The translations under genes were made by a program, and so were the position numbers. Below the pieces are notes generated by a model that was not told the origin of the DNA, made no database searches, and saw only the letters and a list, made by a program, of their open reading frames with translations. Of a stretch of 64,000 nt of DNA, positions 27,191-35,336 are shown piece by piece. Numbering within the stretch: the stretch's first letter is position 1; every line of letters begins with the position of its first letter. The stretch comes from Chryseobacterium cupriresistens. GTDB lineage: Bacteria; Bacteroidota; Bacteroidia; Flavobacteriales; Weeksellaceae. The stretch is from the NCBI RefSeq assembly GCF_046614675.1, contig NZ_JBKKJT010000003.1:682001-746000 (forward strand), in the 5' to 3' direction.

Positions 27191-28237
27191 TTATTTTCCA
27201 GGTTTGATGAATACTTTCTTTTCCGGAAATTTTTCTATTTCTCCTTCCTTCAATCCGAAATTCGTACTGACCACATCTTTCGGGTTTCCTGCCAGCCATT
27301 CGCTGATATCAATGGATTCATAGGTACCGCTATTAAATCCGATCAATACTTTACAGACGGTATCTCCTGTATTTTTGATATAGTGCCCGGCTCCCATAGG
27401 TACATAGCCTACATCACCGGCATTGAACTGTTCTGTGACAGAAACTCCTTCCGCCAGGAATACCGACATTTCTGCCTGTCCGGATATAAAATACTGCCAC
27501 TCATCTGCATTAGGATGCCAGTGCATTTCTCTTAAAGCGCCGGGCTGCAGCTCCAGCACAGAACCTGCCATTGTGGTGCTGATCGGAAATTCCTTACTCG
27601 TAACCAGTCTCTGCAGCCCACCGCCGGGAATGATTCTTGGCTGCTGGGAATGCAGAGGATATCGGTGAAGGCTTATCAGTTCAATGTCTGATTCCTCGGG
27701 ACGGGCTGTGGCATTAATGGACAGTTCATCCGGAACAACTCCTGCTGCGAAGTAAACCTCTTTCTGTGGAAGTTCTGCTACTTCTTCAAGGCTTAGTCCT
27801 AAATTCTGTGCAGCGATTTCAGGAGGCATACTTGACACAAAATCTGTAACGCTGAAGGTATGGTCTTCGGAAAAATTACCATTGTCAAAAATCAGAATGA
27901 AATGACATTCCTCTGTTCCGGTAGCCTGGATGGAATGTCCGTAGCCTTTCGGGAAATACCATACATCCCCGGGTTCAAAATTATCAGTATAACTTCGTCC
28001 GTCCGGATGGATAATCGTTGTACGTACCGTTCCTGAAATTACATACGCCCATTCTGCGGCATTGGCATGCCAGTGAAGTTCTCTCATGCTTCCGGGCTGT
28101 AATCTCATGGAAACTCCTGCAATACCTACAGAAGCAGGGAATTCTTTTACGGAAGCACCTCTTGTTGTACCACCGTCATTGGTACGCGGTTCTTTTTTTT
28201 CTAATTCGTATCTGAAACTTAATGATGATGGATTCAT
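27191..28237 (-). CDS. Bicupin, oxalate decarboxylase family
   Basis: A 348-aa protein with two cupin domains. Each has the metal-site pattern: LHWHANAAEWAYVISG and, later, GYGHSIQ in the first; MHWHPNADEWQYFISG and GAGHYIK in the second, giving three His and one Glu per site for manganese. The inter-domain loop reads SEDHT where Bacillus oxalate decarboxylase has SENST, so the proton-donor Glu is kept while Asn and Ser differ. Oxalate decarboxylase makes formate and CO2; the lid change leaves the activity open. There is no signal peptide. It is the first gene of the operon driven from the direct-repeat promoter at 28281-28347. Confidence 0.9.
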   Translation of the reverse strand: MNPSSLSFRYELEKKEPRTNDGGTTRGASVKEFPASVGIAGVSMRLQPGSMRELHWHANAAEWAYVISGTVRTTIIHPDGRSYTDNFEPGDVWYFPKGYGHSIQATGTEECHFILIFDNGNFSEDHTFSVTDFVSSMPPEIAAQNLGLSLEEVAELPQKEVYFAAGVVPDELSINATARPEESDIELISLHRYPLHSQQPRIIPGGGLQRLVTSKEFPISTTMAGSVLELQPGALREMHWHPNADEWQYFISGQAEMSVFLAEGVSVTEQFNAGDVGYVPMGAGHYIKNTGDTVCKVLIGFNSGTYESIDISEWLAGNPKDVVSTNFGLKEGEIEKFPEKKVFIKPGK

Positions 28238-28280
28238 AGTATTATTTTTTTTGTGATTAATGCTCTTTGTTTTTGCTATT

Positions 28281-28347
28281 GTAAAGCTACTTCTGAATTT
28301 TACTTTTTCTTGATGTCATTCGGTGAAAAGGCAAAATGAGTCGTTGA
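28281..28347 (-). promoter_or_regulatory. Direct-repeat control site A, before the bicupin
   Basis: On the plus strand this reads GTAAAG (28281-28286), 32 bases, TTCGGTGAA (28319-28327) and then TCGTTGA (28341-28347). The half-sites TCGGTGA and TCGTTGA start exactly 21 bases apart. On the transcribed strand the core is TAGCTTTAC, close to the TAnnTTTG -7 box, and no TTG lies at the -33 distance, which suggests an activator-dependent promoter. The same layout recurs at two other promoters in this block. Confidence 0.75.
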
Positions 28348-28370
28348 GGATATAGAGGGTTGCTACTTTT

Positions 28371-28928
28371 TTAAAAAGGCTGGTTATATTGACCTGTCAG
28401 TGCTTTATTTTCAATGCTTTTTGCAAAGTTTGGTGTTTCCTCATGATTGTGGGCATCAGAAGCAGCCTGTCTTGATGCAGCGGCATCTGCAAGGTTGATC
28501 CCGTGTTCTTTCAGATATTCAAACATTTCGGGGGTGGCTGTCGCATGAATTTCATTGGTATAAAGACAGGTGTTTTCATCAATCTTTGTCACTTTCAGTT
28601 CCCATAGAACCTGAACTTTTGTACGTCCGTTTTTTGTAATTGAATCAGAGATGGAAAGCATGCGGCAGTAATCGGGGCGGTGAACATCTGCAACATAATG
28701 CTGTACCATCAGTGCATCCCCAATGGTTTCTACATTTAAAGATACCGGCTTACCATCAAAGGTAACTGAAATAGCAGCTCCGATATGCTGGGTAGAGCAG
28801 CGCTGATATTCGGCGTCCGGCAGATTAAGCAGCCAGTCTGCGATATTCACTTTTTCAATGGGTGCATGGATGATGGCACTTACGCTTGAGTGAGATAGTG
28901 CGTTTTCGGGAGTTTGTAAGATTTTCAT
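28371..28928 (-). CDS. SRPBCC-like protein of unknown function
   Basis: A 185-aa cytoplasmic protein. The core (VSAIIHAPIEKVNIADWLLN, then ETIGDALMVQHYVADVHRPD and KVQVLWELKVTKIDENTC) suggests a START/SRPBCC ligand-binding fold; the last about 35 residues are a polar, probably flexible tail (SRQAASDAHNHEETPN). It is transcribed alone, between two divergent-looking control regions, with its own direct-repeat promoter (site B). The ligand and role are unknown; expression with redox genes points to a stress function. Confidence 0.75.
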   Translation of the reverse strand: MKILQTPENALSHSSVSAIIHAPIEKVNIADWLLNLPDAEYQRCSTQHIGAAISVTFDGKPVSLNVETIGDALMVQHYVADVHRPDYCRMLSISDSITKNGRTKVQVLWELKVTKIDENTCLYTNEIHATATPEMFEYLKEHGINLADAAASRQAASDAHNHEETPNFAKSIENKALTGQYNQPF

Positions 28929-28962
28929 AGTTGTTGATTTTGATTGTGATGTTATTGATGAT

Positions 28963-29029
28963 GTAAAGCTACAAACCGGTTGTTTTAATTTTTAATGCTG
29001 TTCGGTCAACAGGCGAAAACTGTCGTTGA
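28963..29029 (-). promoter_or_regulatory. Direct-repeat control site B, before the 185-aa gene
   Basis: On the plus strand: GTAAAG (28963-28968), 32 bases, TTCGGTCAA (29001-29009), then TCGTTGA (29023-29029). Half-sites TCGGTCA and TCGTTGA start 21 bases apart. The transcribed-strand core is TAGCTTTAC. A central GGC (29012-29014) is also shared with sites A and C. Confidence 0.75.
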
Positions 29030-29075
29030 ATAAGGCGATGATGTTCAAACGATAACAGGACAAACGTTCCTGAAA

Positions 29076-29105
29076 ACAAAAAAATCACTGTAGGTTACAG
29101 TGATT
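29076..29105 (-). terminator. Terminator after the ABM-domain gene
   Basis: A perfect 10-bp stem AATCACTGTA/TACAGTGATT with a GGT loop, followed on the minus strand by a run of seven or eight Ts. It ends the long minus-strand unit that begins at dps. Confidence 0.9.
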
Positions 29106-29130
29106 GATAAAGGATAATTTTTAGATAGAG

Positions 29131-29682
29131 TTATTTATACAGCCATTTTTTGATCAGCCTGGTATAATTGGGCATCACGGCAAATACCATCAGAAAAACG
29201 ATGATTCCGGAATTGATGAATCCGTCGGAATAATGATTGGCCGGAATATGTAAAAACCGTAAAAAAGGAATGATCAAAGCAGGAATAAGTACAGACAGCG
29301 GATAAATGGCAGACCAGGTTGCCAGAAACTGTTTCCAGCGTACCGGAACTTTATTCCCTTCATTTTCTGTCGTAAAAAGAAAATCAAGCCCGGATCTGAT
29401 CTGATAATGGTCATTTTTTCTGAACAGCGGATTGGCTTTCTCAATAAGCTTTTTCCGGTTATCCGATTCCATCCAGCTTTTAAGATGGTCAATCGTATCA
29501 AAACGGATAATGACGGTATACACAAAAGTCAGATCGGGAATCGGCCGAATAATCTGCAGATCAATAAAGCCTTCAGAATGTTTGGTGACAGGCACAATTT
29601 CGTCCAGCCATTTTTCATACTGTGATTGTTTTCCATCCAGAATATGATGGGTAATCACTACGGAGGCACCCTGATTTTCCAT
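29131..29682 (-). CDS. ABM-domain protein with two C-terminal membrane helices
   Basis: A 183-aa protein, start taken at MENQGASVVITHHIL. The N-terminal about 95 residues match the antibiotic biosynthesis monooxygenase dimeric ferredoxin-like fold (YEKWLDEIVPVTKHSEGFID, RFDTIDHLKSWMES). It is followed by two hydrophobic helices (YPLSVLIPALIIPFLRFL, SGIIVFLMVFAVMPN). Such ABM-transmembrane proteins are widespread and uncharacterised; monooxygenase activity should not be assumed. It lies 22 bases downstream of the old-yellow-enzyme gene. Confidence 0.85.
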   Translation of the reverse strand: MENQGASVVITHHILDGKQSQYEKWLDEIVPVTKHSEGFIDLQIIRPIPDLTFVYTVIIRFDTIDHLKSWMESDNRKKLIEKANPLFRKNDHYQIRSGLDFLFTTENEGNKVPVRWKQFLATWSAIYPLSVLIPALIIPFLRFLHIPANHYSDGFINSGIIVFLMVFAVMPNYTRLIKKWLYK

Positions 29683-29704
29683 AACTGATTTTTTATTGGT
29701 TAAT

Positions 29705-30763
29705 TTAATATGCCCTTTTATACTGCCACGGAATTTCTGTTTCAACACCTAATGCTCTGGCTGAATGAATGGCAAAATAAGGATCTCTAAGATGTTCCCG
29801 AGCGATAATCACCAGATCTGCATCTCCATTGGCAATGATATCATTGGCCTGTTCCGCTTCAGTAATCATTCCCACAGCTCCTGTCAGAATCCCGGTCTGT
29901 TCTTTAATGGCTTTTGCAAAAGGAACCTGATATCCCGGAAATACCTTATCCTTGCTTACATTGGTAAATCCGCCGCCGGATGCCGTAATGAAATCTACAC
30001 CGTTTTCTTTTAGGATTTCCGAAAGTCTGATACTGTCTTCCAGAGTCCAGGCTTCCTCAGATTCTATATAGTCAGTGGAAGAAATTCTTACGAAAAGAGG
30101 CATTTCAGCAGGAATAGCTTTTCTGACTTCCTGAACGGTTTCCACAAGGAAACGGATTCTGTTTTCAAAACTTCCGCCATATTCATCCTGTCTTTTGTTG
30201 ATCACTGCGGAATAAAACTGATGGAACAGGTAACCATGCGCTGCATGCAGTTCAATGGTATCAAAGCCTGCTTCAAGAGCACGAAGGGCTGCTTTAACGA
30301 ATTTCGTCTTTAGCCCCTGGATCTCATCAATGGTGAGTTCTTCAGCAAAAACTCCGTTGAATTCCTGGGCAGAAGATGATTTTACCTTCCAGCCTCCTTC
30401 TTCCGGAGTGAGAGGTTTCATTCTTTCATTGGGATGTTTCAGGCTGCCTTTTCCTCCTGCATGCCAGAGTTGAACCCCTATTTTTGCATCCTGTTCATGC
30501 ACAAAATTTACGATGTTTTTCCAGGCATTTTTCTGTTCATCGTTCCAGATCCCTACATCAGATAATGTTGCCAGACCTTCTTCTGAAACGGCTGTACATT
30601 CGGTAAGAATCAATCCTGCACCGCCAACAGCCCTGCTTCCGAGGTGAACGAGATGCCAGTTGCCGGGAACTCCGTTTTTAGCGCTGTATTGCTGCATAGG
30701 AGATAGTGCAATCCTGTTCTTTAAGGTAAGACTGCGAATGTGTATGGGTGAAAATAAATTCAT
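29705..30763 (-). CDS. Old yellow enzyme family NADPH:flavin oxidoreductase (YqjM type)
   Basis: A 352-aa FMN-dependent ene-reductase. It begins MNLFSPIHIRSLTLKNRI and has SPMQQYSA, the substrate-binding HAAHGYLFHQF, NKRQDEYGGSFENR, and FMN-phosphate loop GAVGMITEAEQA, all typical of the YqjM/thermophilic-like OYE class. These enzymes reduce activated alkenes, quinones and nitro compounds and are often induced by oxidative stress. Its start is 12 bases after the hybrid-kinase stop, so it is part of that transcript. Confidence 0.93.
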   Translation of the reverse strand: MNLFSPIHIRSLTLKNRIALSPMQQYSAKNGVPGNWHLVHLGSRAVGGAGLILTECTAVSEEGLATLSDVGIWNDEQKNAWKNIVNFVHEQDAKIGVQLWHAGGKGSLKHPNERMKPLTPEEGGWKVKSSSAQEFNGVFAEELTIDEIQGLKTKFVKAALRALEAGFDTIELHAAHGYLFHQFYSAVINKRQDEYGGSFENRIRFLVETVQEVRKAIPAEMPLFVRISSTDYIESEEAWTLEDSIRLSEILKENGVDFITASGGGFTNVSKDKVFPGYQVPFAKAIKEQTGILTGAVGMITEAEQANDIIANGDADLVIIAREHLRDPYFAIHSARALGVETEIPWQYKRAY

Positions 30764-30775
30764 TTTTTCTTATTT

Positions 30776-32983
30776 TTAAATTGTTTTTGAAAATGCTTCA
30801 GCTTCAGAAACGGCTTTCAACAAAACGTTCTGTACTTCTGTCAGTATTTTTTGCAGATCAGAGCTTTCTGCTGATGCTGTTTCAAGAATATCAAGTTTTT
30901 CCTTTAACAGAGGATGTAATCCCATGATGGCAATGCTGGATTTCAGATCATGAGCCCACAGTTTCATCCCTGGAAAATCCCGGTTTTCATAAGCTGTTGT
31001 CAATTTCTGTAGATGATTGGGAATATTCTCAATAAACTGTTGAGTGACCATTTGTTCGAAGCTTTTATCGCCGCCGCTTACCGTCTGCATATAAGTGAGA
31101 TCAATATACTGATAGTCAGATGATGGATTTTCGGTTTTCTTTTCGTTTTTATTATTTTCTTTAAACCCGAGTTTCGAAATCAGCATAAACAACTCTTCTT
31201 CATTGACAGGCTTAGGAATATATTCGTTCATCCCACGGCTCAGGCATCTTTCTCTTTCCCCTGCCAGCGCATGGGCGGTCATTGCGATGATCGGAATATC
31301 CAGTTTGAGTTCTTCCCGTATTTTTTGGGTGGCAGCATATCCATCCATCTGCGGCATCTGTATATCCATTAAAACCAGATCACATGCATTGCTTTTGAGA
31401 TAACTTACTCCTTCAAGACCATTCGATGCAATATGAAAATCAATATTCCACTGGGAGAGCAGATGTTTCATCAGGCTTTGATTGATCACATTATCATCAA
31501 CCACCAGTACTTTCAGGGGCGTATTGGATTTATCTTTAAAATAGTGGGGATCAACAGCTGGAATGACAGTAAGCTGTTCCTCAGCAATTCCGTAAGGAAT
31601 ATAGAAATGAAATGTAGTTCCTTTGCCCTGTTCACTGCTCACCTCGATGTTTCCGTTCTGAAGTACAATTAAGCTTTTCACGATGGATAAGCCTAATCCT
31701 GTTCCGCCGTAATTTCTTGTTGTTGAGTCTTCTCCCTGGTTGAATCTTTCGAAGATTTCAGTGAGCTTTTCTTTGTCAATTCCAATTCCCGTATCTGAAA
31801 TTTTAAATCCCAGAACAGCTTCCTTCTCTGTTTTCTGTTTACTGTAGATTTCAACAGAAATATTTCCCTGGTGGGTAAATTTTATGGCATTTCCGATGAG
31901 GTTCACTAAAATCTGGGTCAGTCTTGTGGCATCTCCCACCAATGTGTCAGGAATGGAAGGATCAATCGTACTGGAAATGGTAAGTCCTTTTTCTCTGGCC
32001 CGTTCTGTAAAAAATGTTTCTACGGAATTAACCAGACCATTGATGCTGAAAATTCCCGGGGTAATGCGCATCATTCCTGCTTCTATTTTGGATAAATCAA
32101 GAATGTCATTAATGATGGCCATAAGGTTTTCTCCGGAACGTTGTATGGAAGAAACAAATTCTGCTGAGGTTTCGTCCAGTGGGCGTTTTTGCAGCAAATT
32201 GGTGAAACCGAGAATTCCGCTTAAAGGAGTTCTGATTTCGTGGCTCATATTGGCAAGGAAATTTTCTTTGGTCTGTGCCGCTACCAACGCTTTTTTCTCG
32301 GCAATATCAAGTTCGCTTATGAGTAATCTCTGACGTTTAAACTGACGAAGAATGTGATACCCAACGACAGAACCTCCCAAAATCAGTAAGACCAATATTG
32401 AAATGTCATAAAATCTTGCTTTCTGCCCCATTTCCTCACTTTTCTGGCTGAGTTCAACCATATTCAGTTTTCTGCTTTCATATATTTTAGCCGTGATGCT
32501 GGTGATTTCATTAGAAATTTTTCTTGCACGCGGATTAGCAATGGAGGTATTATCGTCCATGTTTCCAACAGAAAGATAACGGTGCAGGAGTTTATCTTTG
32601 GTTGTTTTCTTTTCCATGGCAAGAACACTTAACCTGTGGATCAGCTTTTCTTCTTCGGCGTTTACATTGTCTTTGGAAAGAGAATCCAGGAAATTTTCAA
32701 TCTGACTGATTTTTTGATCAATGCCTTCGAGATGCGTGGTGTCATTTGTTGCAATAGAAGCTCTGATTCTGCTTTCCACCCCCAGAATATCACGGTCAAT
32801 CTCCCTTAAGTGATTGCTGGAACGTAATTCGCTCAGCAAGGTATTGTTATTCTGAATCAGTGCCTTGGTATTTCCTGCAGAATTGAGCTGAACAGCTATC
32901 AGCAGGAGTGAGCCTGCAATAAATGTCAGGATAATAAAATAGCTGAATCGCTTGTTATCCATTACTGAAGATATATTTTTCAT
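30776..32983 (-). CDS. Hybrid sensor histidine kinase with REC and Hpt
   Basis: A 735-aa membrane kinase. Two transmembrane helices (about residues 12-30 and 193-212) flank a helical, CHASE3-like sensor region; then come HisKA (FLANMSHEIRTPLSGILGF), the ATPase domain (DTGIGIDKEKL, GGTGLGLSIV), a receiver domain (LVVDDNVINQ, LVLMDIQMPQMDGY) and a C-terminal Hpt domain (LWAHDLKSSIAIMG, with the phosphoacceptor His). This is a complete His-Asp-His relay that needs a separate terminal response regulator. The LytTR-type regulator gene 107 bases upstream in the same direction is the obvious candidate. Confidence 0.94.
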   Translation of the reverse strand: MKNISSVMDNKRFSYFIILTFIAGSLLLIAVQLNSAGNTKALIQNNNTLLSELRSSNHLREIDRDILGVESRIRASIATNDTTHLEGIDQKISQIENFLDSLSKDNVNAEEEKLIHRLSVLAMEKKTTKDKLLHRYLSVGNMDDNTSIANPRARKISNEITSITAKIYESRKLNMVELSQKSEEMGQKARFYDISILVLLILGGSVVGYHILRQFKRQRLLISELDIAEKKALVAAQTKENFLANMSHEIRTPLSGILGFTNLLQKRPLDETSAEFVSSIQRSGENLMAIINDILDLSKIEAGMMRITPGIFSINGLVNSVETFFTERAREKGLTISSTIDPSIPDTLVGDATRLTQILVNLIGNAIKFTHQGNISVEIYSKQKTEKEAVLGFKISDTGIGIDKEKLTEIFERFNQGEDSTTRNYGGTGLGLSIVKSLIVLQNGNIEVSSEQGKGTTFHFYIPYGIAEEQLTVIPAVDPHYFKDKSNTPLKVLVVDDNVINQSLMKHLLSQWNIDFHIASNGLEGVSYLKSNACDLVLMDIQMPQMDGYAATQKIREELKLDIPIIAMTAHALAGERERCLSRGMNEYIPKPVNEEELFMLISKLGFKENNKNEKKTENPSSDYQYIDLTYMQTVSGGDKSFEQMVTQQFIENIPNHLQKLTTAYENRDFPGMKLWAHDLKSSIAIMGLHPLLKEKLDILETASAESSDLQKILTEVQNVLLKAVSEAEAFSKTI

Positions 32984-33090
32984 AATAACGGTCTGATTTA
33001 AATAAAATGCAGATAAAGGTTGATTAAACCCTAAACTGTTCAGGGATTGAGATCAAAAAAGGAAGTCAGATTTCTGATGGCCGGCAAAGG

Positions 33091-33786
33091 CTAAAAGACA
33101 TTCATTCTCATGTTGAGTGCTTTCCTGTAGGCATCTGCTACAGGAATGAATTTACCGTTGATCATAATACCGCCGTCCTGAAGAGTGTCAATTTTACCCA
33201 CAGAAACAATATAGGAACGGTGAACTCTTATAAAATGATCTTTAGGAAGACGTTCTTCAGCTGTTTTCATTTTACCGTGAATGGCAAACATCTTTTCTTT
33301 GGTATAAAACTTTACATAATCACCCATGGCTTCAGCATAGAAAATATCATCCAGTTTTAAGCGCCTTGTAATATTGGAATCTCTCACGAAAAGAAACTCA
33401 TCCCTTGTGATTTCCACATTCTCTTTTCTGCTTTCAAGAATCGTCTGTGCTTTGCTTACTGCCTGCAGAAATCTGACCGGCATAATGGGCTTCAGAAGGT
33501 AATCTGCAATATTAAGCTCAAAGGCTTCCAGTGCATATTCCTTTTTTGAGGTCGTGAAAATGATGATGGTCTCTTTACCGGAAAGCGTTTTCGTGAGTTC
33601 AATTCCTGTCATTTCCGGCATTTCTATATCGAGAAATATCAGATCGACGGAATTGGACTGAAGATAATGATAAGCTTCTATAGCATTGGAAAATTCGCTG
33701 ACAATGGAAAGATCCGGAACCTGTTTGGCAAGGTGTGCTAATGTTGTTCTTGCAATATCATTATCATCCACGATTAAGGCTTTCAT
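33091..33786 (-). CDS. LytTR-family response regulator
   Basis: A 231-aa response regulator with a receiver domain (phosphoacceptor Asp53 in IFLDIEMPEMTG, switch Thr and Lys in FTTSKKEY and LLKPI) and a C-terminal LytTR DNA-binding domain (DIFYAEAMGDYVKFYT, FIRVHRSYIVSVGKID). LytTR proteins bind pairs of direct repeats about two helical turns apart. It lies between dps and the hybrid kinase gene on the minus strand, 54 bases downstream of dps, and is the probable reader of the direct repeats at sites A, B and C (inference). Confidence 0.94.
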   Translation of the reverse strand: MKALIVDDNDIARTTLAHLAKQVPDLSIVSEFSNAIEAYHYLQSNSVDLIFLDIEMPEMTGIELTKTLSGKETIIIFTTSKKEYALEAFELNIADYLLKPIMPVRFLQAVSKAQTILESRKENVEITRDEFLFVRDSNITRRLKLDDIFYAEAMGDYVKFYTKEKMFAIHGKMKTAEERLPKDHFIRVHRSYIVSVGKIDTLQDGGIMINGKFIPVADAYRKALNMRMNVF

Positions 33787-33840
33787 AGGTATAGTTGTTT
33801 ATGGTTTACACAAAGATAATTATAACTTTTTTATTTTGTG

Positions 33841-34314
33841 TTATCTGAAATAGGAACGGATCATCCATGCCATTTCCTCATGGGTTTCCATCAGACCTGT
33901 AATAAAATCGCTGGTACCGTAATCTTTATACTTTTCTGCAAATGGAGTGATATTTCCGCGGAGAGATTCGATAATGCTTTCATGATCACTTAACAAGTCT
34001 TTCATATATCCCAAACCGTCATTGGTTCTTTCACTGTATTCCGTTAAATGAGTCAGTTCCAGATAGATTTTCATCGTGGCAGGTGCATAGTGCCCGATTT
34101 TACGCATTCTTTCTGCCACGCTGTCAATCAGTTCATCCAGTTGTTTGTATTGTTCTTCAAAGAAAATGTGATTGGCATGGAAGTTATCTCCGGTTACGTT
34201 CCAGTGGGCATTTCTTGTTTTAATGTAAAGCAGTGTTTCATCTGCCAATAATTTTGCTAATTGTTCTGCAACAGCTTCAGTGTTTTTTTCTGTAATTCCG
34301 ATTTTTGTTTTCAT
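33841..34314 (-). CDS. dps: Dps-family ferritin-like protein (copy 2)
   Basis: A 157-aa Dps protein with the ferroxidase motif AHWNVTGDNFHANHIFFEEQ and QLDELIDSVAERM, the GHYAPATM turn, and the C-terminal EEMAWMIRSYF. It is paralogous to the protein at 16879-17352 and of identical length. It heads a minus-strand unit (dps, LytTR regulator, hybrid kinase, OYE, ABM protein) and has the direct-repeat promoter C in front, so iron/peroxide protection and the relay genes would be made together. Confidence 0.94.
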   Translation of the reverse strand: MKTKIGITEKNTEAVAEQLAKLLADETLLYIKTRNAHWNVTGDNFHANHIFFEEQYKQLDELIDSVAERMRKIGHYAPATMKIYLELTHLTEYSERTNDGLGYMKDLLSDHESIIESLRGNITPFAEKYKDYGTSDFITGLMETHEEMAWMIRSYFR

Positions 34315-34355
34315 AATAATAAGATTTTAGTTGAGCATTATTGCCTTTTTCTGAT

Positions 34356-34422
34356 GTAAAGGTCAGTCATAATCCTGGAAAACAATCTGTATTTTCGGCG
34401 AACGGGCAGAATCAATCGGTGA
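34356..34422 (-). promoter_or_regulatory. Direct-repeat control site C, before dps
   Basis: On the plus strand: GTAAAG (34356-34361), 32 bases, TTCGGCGAA (34394-34402), then TCGGTGA (34416-34422). Half-sites TCGGCGA and TCGGTGA start 21 bases apart, with a shared central GGC (34405-34407). The distances are identical to those at sites A and B. Confidence 0.75.
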
Positions 34423-34475
34423 AAAGCGGACAATTTCCGCTTTCCATAAGTTTCAGAATAATATAACAGATAATT

Positions 34476-35318
34476 TTATAAGCTGAGATGCTTCTTTAAA
34501 AAGGCAAGACTTCCTTCTGCCAATGTCTGAGCATCATAAGGTGATTTCTGCCATAATGAAACCTTTTCCTGCATTCCCGGAATTGAGGAACTGAAATTTT
34601 CAAGAACCAAATTCCCTTCAAAATTGATCTTTTTCAATGCCGAGAAAAACTCTTCCCAGTTGACAGTTCCTTCTCCCAGCATACCCCGGTGGGATTCTGT
34701 AACATGAATATGCTTCAGCATTTTTCCGGAATTGATGATTGGGTCATAAAAATTATCTTCCTCGATATTCATATGGAAGGTATCAAGGTGAAGGAAGAGA
34801 TTATTTCGGCCCGTTTTCTTAATAAGTTCCAGTACATTTTCTGCCGTATTGCAGACATAGGATTCATAGCGGTTAATAGGCTCTATGGCAATATCTATAC
34901 TTTTGGTTTGGGCGTAATCCGCCACATGGCACCACACATCAGCAATGATTTCTTTTTCGTTTTCTGTAAGTGGTTTTCCTGTAAAAACACCGATTCCGCC
35001 ATGCAGGACACCAGCCAGAAGATGGGTTTCCAGTTCATATACTTTATCGATGGCTTTTTTGATAAGCTTTTCCGCAGCTTCAGGATAGAATGCAATATGA
35101 GCGTCTTTGGGAAGGTTCAGTGAGCATACTGCTTCCAGATGGTTGTCTTTCAGTTGTTTTTTTACGGTTTTGGCATCAAAATCCATTGATGCAGGTAACA
35201 GTATTTCGATCAGATCAAATCCGGCCTGAGCCGTTTTTTCTATCGCATATTTTCCTGATTCCGCATTCCATAACGGAGTGATCCAGGAGAGTAGGGAAGC
35301 CCCTAATTTTATATTCAT
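34476..35318 (-). CDS. Ketose 3-epimerase-like sugar isomerase (DTE/DPE family)
   Basis: A 280-aa TIM-barrel protein of the xylose-isomerase-like AP2 superfamily. Four metal-site and active-site features match D-tagatose/D-psicose 3-epimerases: Glu in IAIEPINRYESYVCNTAEN, Asp and His in LHLDTFHMNIEEDNFYDP, His and Arg in HIHVTESHRGMLGEG, and Glu in LVLENF. These enzymes interconvert ketohexoses at C3. As the last gene of an operon with a PfkB kinase and a FucP-type importer, it could turn a rare ketose such as psicose or tagatose into a common one. The exact substrate is inferred. Confidence 0.85.
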   Translation of the reverse strand: MNIKLGASLLSWITPLWNAESGKYAIEKTAQAGFDLIEILLPASMDFDAKTVKKQLKDNHLEAVCSLNLPKDAHIAFYPEAAEKLIKKAIDKVYELETHLLAGVLHGGIGVFTGKPLTENEKEIIADVWCHVADYAQTKSIDIAIEPINRYESYVCNTAENVLELIKKTGRNNLFLHLDTFHMNIEEDNFYDPIINSGKMLKHIHVTESHRGMLGEGTVNWEEFFSALKKINFEGNLVLENFSSSIPGMQEKVSLWQKSPYDAQTLAEGSLAFLKKHLSL

Positions 35319-35336
35319 TATATTTTTTTATTTAAT

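Noticed and set aside
27186..27299. An ATG-initiated longer DUF1275 protein
   Set aside because: It would overlap the bicupin coding region by about 110 bases and adds a charged stretch not typical of the family; the GTG at 27185 fits better.
31884..32333. A 149-codon plus-strand frame inside the hybrid kinase gene
   Set aside because: It runs antisense to the HisKA and ATPase domains of a complete kinase; the composition (many Ser and Arg) is that of a shadow frame.
33787..33840. A separate direct-repeat promoter for the LytTR regulator gene
   Set aside because: The 54-base gap after dps holds no half-site; the gene is more simply read from the dps promoter.
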